DNA of 6,120 nt, taken from Flavobacteriaceae bacterium. Its GTDB lineage: Bacteria > Bacteroidota > Bacteroidia > Flavobacteriales > Flavobacteriaceae. The DNA lies in NCBI GenBank assembly GCA_018672145.1, contig JABHGH010000151.1, forward strand, positions 1-6,120, in the 5' to 3' direction. The position numbers and the translations under genes are program-made. The notes below the pieces were generated by a model. That model was not told where the DNA came from, did no database searches, and saw only the letters and a list, made by a program, of their open reading frames with translations. The stretch's first letter is position 1. Each line of letters opens with the position of its first letter. This document shows, in pieces, positions 1-6,120 of the stretch.

Positions 1-137
1 AGGCTCTCCAGATCAAAATTCACATATTTGTGATCAGAGTTTTCTTTCTCAAACTTCTCTGAAAAGTATGTTCTGGAAAAGGAGTATCCAATGTTCTTTC
101 CCAAAAGTCCAAAAAGTTTATTGTTTTTTTCGATCAT
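1..137 (-). CDS. aroE: Shikimate dehydrogenase, N-terminal fragment (cut by the left window edge)
   Basis: AroE reduces 3-dehydroshikimate to shikimate with NADPH in the cytoplasmic shikimate pathway, which leads to chorismate and the aromatic amino acids. Only the first 45 residues are visible. They begin MIEKNNKLFGLLGKNIGYSF and continue SRTYFSEKF to a YVNFDLES stretch. The GLLGKNIGYSFS block is the family's N-terminal signature, and S19 and S21 form the SxS pair that binds the shikimate carboxylate in characterised AroE enzymes. The catalytic Lys and Asp and the NADP-binding domain lie beyond the edge. The start is the ATG at 135-137; no nearer in-frame ATG precedes the conserved block, and no Shine-Dalgarno site is evident. 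The gene overlaps the 3' end of the upstream transporter gene by 20 bp in another frame, suggesting translational coupling. Identification rests on the N-terminal motif only, but the match is distinctive. Confidence 0.85.
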   Translation of the reverse strand, partial: MIEKNNKLFGLLGKNIGYSFSRTYFSEKFEKENSDHKYVNFDLES

Positions 138-1083
138 ATAAGTCTAATGCAACAACGATGAGTCCTCCAATACCAATCCAAAGTAAAGAAAAAAATGAAG
201 TTTCATCGACTGTATTTGTTGATAAAATCGTGATGTTGCTATCACCTATCAGGTAGAATTTAGACCAAGGCCATAAAATGGGAAGTGATCCTATGATAAA
301 CCCGATAATCAATGCCCTCAGTTTGCTTTCAAAGCGCGTTAGGATATAATGCAACACATTTGATATGACAATGAGGCCTGAAATTGATCCAACAATAAAC
401 ACAGCTAAAATGGTTAGAAGTTCGCCGTATTGTGCAAATAAGACACGAAAGGTTTCGTCGCCTGCTATCAACCGAACTGTAAATTCTCCCAATGCATTAA
501 CAGAATCAACCAACAAGAGCGCATAGTTTCCAAGTAAAATCAACAGAAAGGAACCAGAGAGCCCAGGCAGTGTCATCCCAATGATGCTAATAGCACCACA
601 GAAAAAGACAAATAGTAAGTCTCGATTTTCTGGTGCAGGATCCAAGAACGTAATGAGTAAACCAACGATTAATCCAATGGCACAAAATGATATGTATTTG
701 AAGTTCCAATGTTTGAAATCTCTTATCAAAAGAATTGCTGAAACCATAACCATTCCAAAAAACAATCCTTTTACATGTTTTTCAAAATGAAGTAAAGCAA
801 GATCCAAAAGGTTTGACACAGTGAAATAACTGATGAGTATGCCCAAGGTGATGAGTAGTAAAAACCTGGCATTCGTATATTGTATAAAATGAGAAAAACG
901 TCCATTAATCAATAGTCTAAATGCTTTAAAGTTTAGGCGTTTCAGTGAGTATAGAAACTCTTCATAAAAGCCAGTAACTACAGCTACAATTCCACCTGAC
1001 ACACCAGGGATTTTGTTGGCCACACCCATTGCTAATCCTTTAATGACCAATAGGATTTTGTCGTAAAGGCTTCTTTGACTCAT
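118..1083 (-). CDS. DUF368/PopT-family polyprenyl-phosphate transporter, second paralogue (321 aa)
   Basis: This is an integral inner-membrane protein of the DUF368 family (PF04018). Members named PopT have been reported to translocate undecaprenyl phosphate across the cytoplasmic membrane, recycling the carrier used for peptidoglycan and surface polysaccharides; the role here is inferred from the family. The N-terminal signature PGVSGG is at residues 26-31, and a second copy, LPGLSGS, is at 172-178, consistent with two related halves. A C-terminal GSLPILWPWSK motif lies at 265-275. Hydrophobic segments fall at roughly 75-95, 103-121, 132-148, 155-193, 220-243, 255-272 and 297-315. The usual Asp before the first PGVSGG is replaced: this copy reads ANKIPGVSGG, with N23 where the neighbour has D22. 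The start ATG overlaps the stop of the upstream paralogue (ATGA), and the 3' end overlaps aroE by 20 bp. Both features indicate an operon. Confidence 0.88.
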   Translation of the reverse strand: MSQRSLYDKILLVIKGLAMGVANKIPGVSGGIVAVVTGFYEEFLYSLKRLNFKAFRLLINGRFSHFIQYTNARFLLLITLGILISYFTVSNLLDLALLHFEKHVKGLFFGMVMVSAILLIRDFKHWNFKYISFCAIGLIVGLLITFLDPAPENRDLLFVFFCGAISIIGMTLPGLSGSFLLILLGNYALLLVDSVNALGEFTVRLIAGDETFRVLFAQYGELLTILAVFIVGSISGLIVISNVLHYILTRFESKLRALIIGFIIGSLPILWPWSKFYLIGDSNITILSTNTVDETSFFSLLWIGIGGLIVVALDLYDRKKQ

Positions 1084-2000
1084 TTTTTATTTTCTCTGCT
1101 TAGTATATCAAAGGTATAAATTACACCAATGCCAACTCCAATAAAAGCTATCCCGACCCAAATTTCTGGATTGTCGAATGACAGTGTAGGGAATGTTGCG
1201 ATTTCAGCGACTTCTTCGTCTATTGCTGATTTCTTCTTCCACGGCCACACTTTATACAGAGAACCAAACATGAACCCAGACATAGTAGCGAGTAAGACAT
1301 TTCGATAATTTTTATATAGTTTCCCTACCCAATGTGCAAAGATTTTTAGTCCAATCACGGCGCCAGAGCCAAATGCAAGTAGGTTGACAACCCCTTCCTT
1401 TTTAAATGCTCGCAGAAGTTCCACGGTCTCTAAAGCGGTTTCATAAGCTCCGAGAAGAACTAGAATGAAAGCACCAGAAATACCAGGCAATATCATTGCC
1501 ATTATCATCAACATTCCACACATAAAAAGATAAGGGAGTGCATCAATGGATTCTGTAGGAGTCAGAAAGCTGATGAGGAAAGAGACGAGAAAGCCAATAG
1601 CAAGCCCCGAATAAGTTGTAGCAGACCATCGCTGAATTTGTTTGCAAATAAGAGTCGCGCTAGCGACGATTAAGCCTAAAAAAAATGACCAAAGTGCCAA
1701 TGCTTGACTCTCTAAAAAAAATCGAATAAGCGAACTTAGAAATAACACGCTTGTAGCAATTCCTAAAAACAAAGGCACTATGAAAGGTCCATTTAAGCGC
1801 TGCCAAGCTTTTTTTCTTTTTGAACCAAGTAAGTTGACGATTTCTTTGGCAGTTACCTTGTTGATAGTTGCAATCAAATCCTCGTAAATGTTTGTGATTA
1901 GAGCAATAGTGCCACCAGAAACGCCAGGGACAAGATCGGCTGCTCCCATGGCCATTCCTTTAAGATAAACAGTGATAAGACGATTTATCGATGACTTCAT
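1080..2000 (-). CDS. DUF368/PopT-family polyprenyl-phosphate transporter, first paralogue (306 aa)
   Basis: This is an inner-membrane protein of the DUF368 family (PF04018), proposed to return undecaprenyl phosphate to the cytoplasmic face after it has delivered peptidoglycan or O-antigen precursors. This copy carries the canonical signature ADLVPGVSGG at residues 21-30, the second-half repeat LPGISGAF at 171-178, and GSLYKVWPWKK at 246-256. Hydrophobic segments lie at roughly 72-92, 100-120, 128-147, 155-190, 204-222, 234-250 and 280-299. A short basic stretch (KRKKAWQR, 61-68) precedes the first long hydrophobic hairpin, and the tail is charged. I start it at the ATG at 1998-2000. A TTG one codon upstream (2001-2003) is in frame but is a poorer choice. 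It follows the TPR gene stop by 27 bp and overlaps the second DUF368 gene by 4 bp, so the two transporters are almost certainly co-translated. The transport role is inferred from the family. Confidence 0.9.
   Translation of the reverse strand: MKSSINRLITVYLKGMAMGAADLVPGVSGGTIALITNIYEDLIATINKVTAKEIVNLLGSKRKKAWQRLNGPFIVPLFLGIATSVLFLSSLIRFFLESQALALWSFFLGLIVASATLICKQIQRWSATTYSGLAIGFLVSFLISFLTPTESIDALPYLFMCGMLMIMAMILPGISGAFILVLLGAYETALETVELLRAFKKEGVVNLLAFGSGAVIGLKIFAHWVGKLYKNYRNVLLATMSGFMFGSLYKVWPWKKKSAIDEEVAEIATFPTLSFDNPEIWVGIAFIGVGIGVIYTFDILSRENKK
1090..1097 (-). promoter_or_regulatory. Weak ribosome-binding site and A-rich leader of the second DUF368 gene
   Basis: The mRNA reads AGAGAAAA here, followed by TAAAAA and then the ATG at 1081-1083. 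It lies inside the 3' end of the preceding DUF368 coding region. The short purine run plus an A tract is typical of Bacteroidota starts and supports the ATG in the ATGA overlap. An almost identical context precedes the aminotransferase start at 4690. Confidence 0.4.
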
Positions 2001-2027
2001 CAAAACAAAAATACGAAATAACAGGGG

Positions 2028-3416
2028 TTAAAGCTTTAAGGATAAGCTTTGCTTCACAAAAGAAGAGCTTTTGAACTGTGGGAATGTATGATAAAAATTG
2101 GTTAGTTCTTCAGCGTCAGACATATATGCATTTTTTAAATAAAAGCATGCTTCAAGAGATTTTGAGCATAGCATGTGAATTCCTCCAAGACGAAAGTTAA
2201 TGACGCTACTTTCTGGATGAAACTCAAGCCCTTGTTGTAAAACTTCGATTGCTTTGTTGTAATCTAGCATTTCCTTAAGCACATCAGCCCATTTCACCCA
2301 AGTTTCTTCTTCGTAATTTCCAAGATTGACACATTCTGTAAATCCGATGTGAGCTTCTTCTAAAAATCCTAATTTCACATTGACTTCAGCATAGCGTTTC
2401 CAAGTAGCAATATTGTCGTTATCAATCTGGATAGATTTTTTAAGATAATACAGCGCTTTATCGTAATCTTTATTTTCACAAAACACATCAATCAAGGCAA
2501 GCCATCCTTTTTCATAAAGGGGGTCTTCTTGAAGTGTGTTTTTCAAATAATGAATGGCAAGCTCTGTGTTTCCCAATGCACGATGGCACAGCCCAATATG
2601 TAACAAAGCAAAGGCAGTGGGCTCATCGATGGTTAGCGTTGTTTCATAAGCCATGATTGCTTCATTATAACGCTTTAACTTTTCAAGTGTTTTTCCGATT
2701 TCAAAGTAGGCGCCAATAAAACGGTTGTCACAAATAACTGCAAAATCGTATGATGACAATGCCTGTTCTAATAATCCTTTTTCAGCATACTGACGCCCTA
2801 ATTGATGCCAAGCAATTTCGTTAAAAGGATCGTCCTCTAAAAAAGTATTTAAAAACGTAATCGCACCATCTGGATTTTCTAAGGATTCAAAACAGTAAAT
2901 TACATTGTACAATGCATGAGTGTCCTTGGGCTCTTCTTTCAGGCATTTAATAAAATGCTCTTTAGCCATAACATAACTATCGAGGAAAAGATACTCCATC
3001 GCAAGCAAGCTGTGGAATTCGGCTTCACTTTCACAGTACTGAAGACCTTTCATCAGATAGGAAATGGCTTCTTGATGTCGCTTTGTTTTTGATAAAATAA
3101 CTGCTTTATGAATATAAACCACTTCGTTGTAAGGCTCCGTTTCTCCTAGCGCATCAATAATACTTTCGGCTTCTTTATACTGATTGTTGAGTAGCATCAA
3201 CTCTACATGAAGCAACTTAAGACTACTGTTGTCGGGGTGTTGATTTTCGCCAATTTCCAAAGCTTTATACGCAAGGCGAAGACTCCCTGAATCTATGTAG
3301 TATTGGATAATTTCCTCAAATTCGGTTGCGTCGAAAAAATAAACACGGTCAGATTTTAGCATCAGCTCAAATCGAGCTATTGGAGATCTATGGTCTTTAT
3401 TTGAACTTCCGTTCAT
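2028..3416 (-). CDS. Tetratricopeptide repeat protein, about 12 TPRs, function unknown (462 aa)
   Basis: This is a probable cytoplasmic scaffold protein with no signal peptide or membrane segment. From about residue 32 to 435 it shows a near-continuous 34-residue periodicity, with repeat starts near 32, 66, 100, 134, 168, 201, 235, 270, 304, 338, 372 and 406. The clearest repeat is AWHQLGRQYAEKGLLEQALS at 202-221, with the canonical W-LG-Y-A spacing. TPR solenoids bind peptides or partner proteins; no catalytic domain is visible. The N-terminal part (RFELMLKSDRVYFFDATEFE, 15-34) is a lead-in to the solenoid, and the C-terminal 30 residues are not repeat-like. The start is the ATG at 3414-3416; an in-frame TAA at 3426-3428 rules out any start further upstream. 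It sits between the aminotransferase (83-bp gap) and the DUF368 pair (27-bp gap). I recall similar TPR proteins next to DUF368 genes in flavobacteria. The partner is unknown. Confidence 0.88.
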   Translation of the reverse strand: MNGSSNKDHRSPIARFELMLKSDRVYFFDATEFEEIIQYYIDSGSLRLAYKALEIGENQHPDNSSLKLLHVELMLLNNQYKEAESIIDALGETEPYNEVVYIHKAVILSKTKRHQEAISYLMKGLQYCESEAEFHSLLAMEYLFLDSYVMAKEHFIKCLKEEPKDTHALYNVIYCFESLENPDGAITFLNTFLEDDPFNEIAWHQLGRQYAEKGLLEQALSSYDFAVICDNRFIGAYFEIGKTLEKLKRYNEAIMAYETTLTIDEPTAFALLHIGLCHRALGNTELAIHYLKNTLQEDPLYEKGWLALIDVFCENKDYDKALYYLKKSIQIDNDNIATWKRYAEVNVKLGFLEEAHIGFTECVNLGNYEEETWVKWADVLKEMLDYNKAIEVLQQGLEFHPESSVINFRLGGIHMLCSKSLEACFYLKNAYMSDAEELTNFYHTFPQFKSSSFVKQSLSLKL

Positions 3417-3499
3417 TAAAGTGGTTTAATTTGTTATATAAAATTAAATCATGATCGTAAAGAAATAAGTCATTTAGGATTTAATTCTTAACAATTTAA
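3417..3499 (-). other. AT-rich intergenic gap with a 9-bp inverted repeat
   Basis: This is the only sizeable non-coding space in the window, between the aminotransferase stop and the TPR start. It is very AT-rich and contains a perfect 9-bp inverted repeat, aattaaatc at 3442-3450 and gatttaatt at 3478-3486, separated by 27 bases. Related TTTAAT-type words recur at 3425-3430 and 3495-3499. No good match to the Bacteroidota promoter (TTG, then TAnnTTTG) is present; the nearest is a TTG at 3492-3494 followed 24 bases later by TATTTCTT, which is poor. There is no stem followed by a T run, so no intrinsic terminator is supported. It may hold a promoter or operator for the TPR-DUF368-aroE genes, or be simple spacer. 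Confidence 0.35.
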
Positions 3500-4690
3500 T
3501 CAACAGATTTCGTCAAGGATATTTAGGATCTTTTTACACCCTTTTTTTAATTCTCTTTCAGAGATGGTCAGCGGAGGTGTGATACGAAGAGCTTTGGATT
3601 CAAACAGCAGAAAGAATAGCAAAACACCTTCTTGAAGTGCCCTTTTTGCTAATTGTATTGCTATTGTTGGAGAGTCTAAAATCAGAGCTAGCATTAAACC
3701 CTTCCCTCGTATTTCTTTAATTGCCGAATGCTTGAGATAGTCACGAATGAGTTGTTCTTTACGAACCGTTTTAGCCATTAAATCACCTTTTACAACAACT
3801 TGTAATGTTGCGTGGCAGGCTGCTGCAATCACTGGATGTCCGCCAAATGTTGTGATGTGACCAAGAATTGGTTTTTCTTGCAATAACTGCATAAGGTCAT
3901 TTGATGCACAAAATGCACCAACGGGAAATCCACCGCCGAGTCCTTTACCTGTCACTAGGATATCTGGGACAAAATTGTAATGCTGAAAAGCAAATAACTT
4001 TCCGGTTCGGCCCATTCCAGGTTGGATTTCATCTACGATAAGTAGTGCGCCAACTTGATTGCAGCGTTTACGAACGGCATGCAGATACCCATCAACCGGA
4101 GTGATAAAGCCAGCACCTCCTTGAATGGTTTCTAAAATAACTGCTGCTGTGTTTTTGCCAATTTTTTGAATGTCCTCAAAATCGTTAAAATGAATAAACG
4201 AAGTTCCTGGGATCAAAGGGCGATAAGCCCTTTTCCTTTTTTCGTAACCCATCACGCTCAAAGCGCCTTGGGTGCTGCCATGATAAGCATTGTGTGCTGC
4301 AATTATTTGATGCCTTCCGGTTGCTCGTTTGGCCAATTTCAAAGCTCCTTCAATAGCTTCGGTACCCGAATTCGTGAGATAGGTGCAAGAGAGTTTATTG
4401 GGTAGGTGTTTAGCGAGTAACTGGGTGAGTCTCGCTGGCTCATCTTGAATAAACTCACCATAAACCATCACATGAAGGTACTTCCGCATTTGTTTTTTTA
4501 CAGCACGAACAACCTTTGGGTGGCAGTGTCCTAATGTGCAAGCAGAAACACCAGCAACAAGATCGAGATATTTTTTATTATTCTTATCATAGATGTAACT
4601 TCCCTTAGCTCGTTTAATTTCCAATCCAATCGGGTTTCCGTTTGTTTGGGCTTGATGCTTAAAAAAATAATCTCTAGTTTGCTGGCTCAT
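3500..4690 (-). CDS. Class III PLP-dependent aminotransferase, substrate unassigned (396 aa)
   Basis: This is a cytoplasmic fold-type I aminotransferase of the acetylornithine/ornithine/4-aminobutyrate class (class III), which moves an amino group, often from an omega position, to a 2-oxo acid. Visible signatures, in order, are: LDLVAGVSACTLGHCHP (42-58); NSGTEAIEGALKLA (107-120), the cofactor-phosphate loop; NAYHG (134-138); ETIQGGAG (187-194); DEIQPGMGRTG (220-230), with D220 contacting the pyridine nitrogen; GKGLGGGFPVGAF (248-260), with K249 as the Schiff-base lysine; TFGGHPV (281-287); and RITPPL (369-374), with R369 as the likely substrate-carboxylate Arg. The length is normal and all catalytic residues are present. 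These motifs do not fix the substrate, and I see no arginine-biosynthesis neighbours that would support argD. It starts 17 bp inside the OstA-like gene, indicating translational coupling. It ends with TGA at 3500-3502. Confidence 0.92.
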   Translation of the reverse strand: MSQQTRDYFFKHQAQTNGNPIGLEIKRAKGSYIYDKNNKKYLDLVAGVSACTLGHCHPKVVRAVKKQMRKYLHVMVYGEFIQDEPARLTQLLAKHLPNKLSCTYLTNSGTEAIEGALKLAKRATGRHQIIAAHNAYHGSTQGALSVMGYEKRKRAYRPLIPGTSFIHFNDFEDIQKIGKNTAAVILETIQGGAGFITPVDGYLHAVRKRCNQVGALLIVDEIQPGMGRTGKLFAFQHYNFVPDILVTGKGLGGGFPVGAFCASNDLMQLLQEKPILGHITTFGGHPVIAAACHATLQVVVKGDLMAKTVRKEQLIRDYLKHSAIKEIRGKGLMLALILDSPTIAIQLAKRALQEGVLLFFLLFESKALRITPPLTISERELKKGCKKILNILDEIC

Positions 4691-6120
4691 TTTTTATGTC
4701 TCTTTTCACGGGTGAGCGGAATTGTGAGTCGTCTTGTTCTCCGATTGGTTTTTCCTCGGTTCTTTTGTCGATGATATCTTCTTTTGTTAGAATGATTTGA
4801 TCGCCACGCCAGTAAAAGCCAGGAAGGTGTTGCTCGTTGAGCGGAATTTCTTCAATGGGATAAACCGCACCCTCTGGCTCTGTATAGAAAGTGATTGTTT
4901 GGATTTGATTTTCGCCCATTTTCAATTGCATAGCACTACATTTTGCCCTATCTACACCAATTAGGTCTAGCGTGGCATCGTCATACAGATAGTAAATCAT
5001 TTCTGCATTTTTCACAATATCTACAGTTCTTAATTCATTATCAATGAAATTACCATAAAGATTAATTCCCTTCATTTGATTGAATTGACTAGTATTCAAA
5101 GAATCTTGTTCAGCCACGATAGCATTATTGTAGATTTTTAATGAATCGATTGAATTTGACATCGAATCTGTGATAAGATGAATGAGATCTCCGCTCAGTT
5201 GTGTTTTTCCTGACCACAATACAGGGTTTCTTTTTGTCATATCCCGTGACGACAAAAGCTGTGACTCACGATCACTGATTGGCAATCGTAAAAGTTGGAT
5301 TAAGCCACTTTTTTGATTAATGTGAATAGAATCAGAAATGCCACTTAGGTTGTTTTTGTAGATTCGAACATCATAGAAGCCCGTTAATATCCTTTGTTCT
5401 GGCGGTCCCGTAGCAAGTAATGTATCTGCGTGTATGTAAAGTGAATCTGTATCAACAACATTGATGGCAATTGGTTGTTTTGTAACAATGGCAGAATCTT
5501 TGGCTTTAAATATTTCGCCAAATTGACCACGAATCACATTGTTGCCAATCGTATCAATGATTTGCACCTGTCTGCTCGCTGCAGCATATTTCAATTGATC
5601 GTCAAAATAGATACTGTCACCACTAATATTTCTAAAATTGTAATCAACAGAGGCCTTGTCCTGAAAGTATCCTTTTTTGCTAACTGAATCAAAGAATCCT
5701 TTGTGGCAAAAGATATCATACTCTTCTCCCTGTATACTTGTTGCACCATAAAAATAGGCGTGTCGTGTGTCGGTGTAGTAGTCCATTCTTTGCGAAAAAA
5801 TCGTAAATGAAGGGTCAGTGACCTGCACATCAGATATAAATTCATATTTGTCACTCTCAACGATATAGGTGCCAGACTCACTTTTGATGACTGTTTTGTC
5901 ACTAGTAATTTTCCCGAATGTATTGTAGTACGCTTCTTGTTTGGCTCGATCGAAATACAAGGTGTCGGTTTGTAAAACAGACTCATTGTTTGTAAGAGTT
6001 ACTTGTTCCTTTGAAGTGGCAAAACGATTTGCTCCGCTATACTCAATATACTTGCTGTTTAATTGAAGACTATCTCCTTGCTTAACAATTACATTGCCAT
6101 ATGCTTTGAAGAAGTTCTCG
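4674..6120 (-). CDS. OstA/LptA-like LPS-transport-family protein, N-terminus beyond the right window edge
   Basis: The visible 481 residues are open right up to the window edge; a TTG at 5958-5960 is an internal Leu codon, not a start. The visible part opens ENFFKAYGNVIVKQGDSLQL, the recognisable OstA-like N-terminal domain related to LptA and the periplasmic part of LptD. Short beta-strand repeats follow with recurring D(S/T)L or GDSI turns, at visible residues 16-18, 52-54, 167-170 and 223-234. The final part has LYGNF, then NAEMIYYLYDD, and a C-terminal LPGFYWRGD at 432-440, followed by a charged, probably disordered tail. LptA-fold proteins shield lipid A acyl chains across the periplasm on the way to the outer membrane. 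A role in LPS or glycolipid export here is inferred from the family. The signal peptide should lie off the window. The stop is TAG at 4674-4676, and the gene overlaps the aminotransferase by 17 bp. There is no sign of the LptD barrel. Confidence 0.88.
   Translation of the reverse strand, partial: ENFFKAYGNVIVKQGDSLQLNSKYIEYSGANRFATSKEQVTLTNNESVLQTDTLYFDRAKQEAYYNTFGKITSDKTVIKSESGTYIVESDKYEFISDVQVTDPSFTIFSQRMDYYTDTRHAYFYGATSIQGEEYDIFCHKGFFDSVSKKGYFQDKASVDYNFRNISGDSIYFDDQLKYAAASRQVQIIDTIGNNVIRGQFGEIFKAKDSAIVTKQPIAINVVDTDSLYIHADTLLATGPPEQRILTGFYDVRIYKNNLSGISDSIHINQKSGLIQLLRLPISDRESQLLSSRDMTKRNPVLWSGKTQLSGDLIHLITDSMSNSIDSLKIYNNAIVAEQDSLNTSQFNQMKGINLYGNFIDNELRTVDIVKNAEMIYYLYDDATLDLIGVDRAKCSAMQLKMGENQIQTITFYTEPEGAVYPIEEIPLNEQHLPGFYWRGDQIILTKEDIIDKRTEEKPIGEQDDSQFRSPVKRDIKNEPAN
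4699..4706 (-). promoter_or_regulatory. Weak ribosome-binding site and A-rich leader of the aminotransferase gene
   Basis: The mRNA reads AAAAGAGA here, then CATAAAAA and the ATG at 4688-4690. It is embedded in the last codons of the OstA-like gene. A GAGA core about 8 bases before the start, followed by an A tract, supports this ATG. The context closely matches that of the second DUF368 gene at 1081-1097. Confidence 0.4.

Noticed and set aside
68..256. Short plus-strand open frame at the left end
   Set aside because: It is antisense to aroE and the second DUF368 gene; its composition reflects the complement of membrane-protein codons.
2001..2003. TTG as the start of the first DUF368 gene
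   Set aside because: An ATG follows immediately at 1998-2000, and the family's conserved region begins well downstream, so the ATG is the simpler choice.
2030..2050. Hairpin at the end of the TPR gene: aaagctt at 2030-2036 with aagcttt at 2044-2050, 7-base loop
   Set aside because: The stem is short and mostly A-T, overlaps the last TPR codons, and has no T run after it on the minus strand (AACCCC follows). It is not a credible terminator.
4166..4405. Plus-strand open frame opposite the aminotransferase
   Set aside because: It is antisense to the conserved core of the enzyme, with no start signal and no family resemblance.
5958..5960. TTG as the start codon of the OstA-like gene
   Set aside because: The frame stays open for a further 53 codons to the window edge and those residues include the family's N-terminal block, so TTG is an internal Leu.
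5591..5986. 131-codon open frame on the minus strand inside the OstA-like gene
   Set aside because: It overlaps the well-supported OstA-like frame, its translation has no recognisable domain, and the OstA-like frame is open through the whole region.

Overview
The window looks like a piece of a Bacteroidota chromosome, most likely from the class Flavobacteriia or a close relative. The evidence is low GC, an OstA-like protein ending in the LPGFYWRGD-type C-terminus typical of that group, a class III aminotransferase of the flavobacterial HITTFGGHPVIAAAC type, a tandem DUF368 pair, and translation starts preceded by A-rich tracts rather than strong Shine-Dalgarno sites. Taxonomy is inferred from recalled protein families, not from a search.

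All six genes lie on the minus strand and are tightly packed. In transcription order, from the right edge to the left, they are: an LptA/OstA-like envelope protein with its N-terminus off the window (4674-6120); a PLP-dependent class III aminotransferase (3500-4690, overlapping the previous gene by 17 bp); an 83-bp gap, the only real intergenic space; a TPR solenoid protein (2028-3416); two DUF368/PopT-family polyprenyl-phosphate transporter paralogues (1080-2000 and 118-1083, joined by a 4-bp ATGA overlap); and the first 45 codons of shikimate dehydrogenase aroE (1-137, overlapping the previous gene by 20 bp). The overlaps point to one or two operons, with the 3417-3499 gap as the only plausible internal promoter region.

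The functional theme is cell-envelope lipid traffic. OstA-like proteins belong to the LPS-transport (Lpt) fold family, and DUF368 proteins were recently reported to recycle undecaprenyl phosphate, the lipid carrier for peptidoglycan and O-antigen. The aminotransferase and TPR protein have no assigned substrate or partner; their placement suggests, but does not prove, a link to envelope biogenesis. AroE is a housekeeping enzyme of aromatic amino acid synthesis.

I see no mobile elements, CRISPR arrays, tRNA or rRNA genes, and no signs of horizontal transfer. There is no gene-free stretch above 300 bases. This is mostly an ordinary conserved region. The points worth a second look are the divergent tandem PopT pair, the long OstA-like protein, and the two uncharacterised genes between them.
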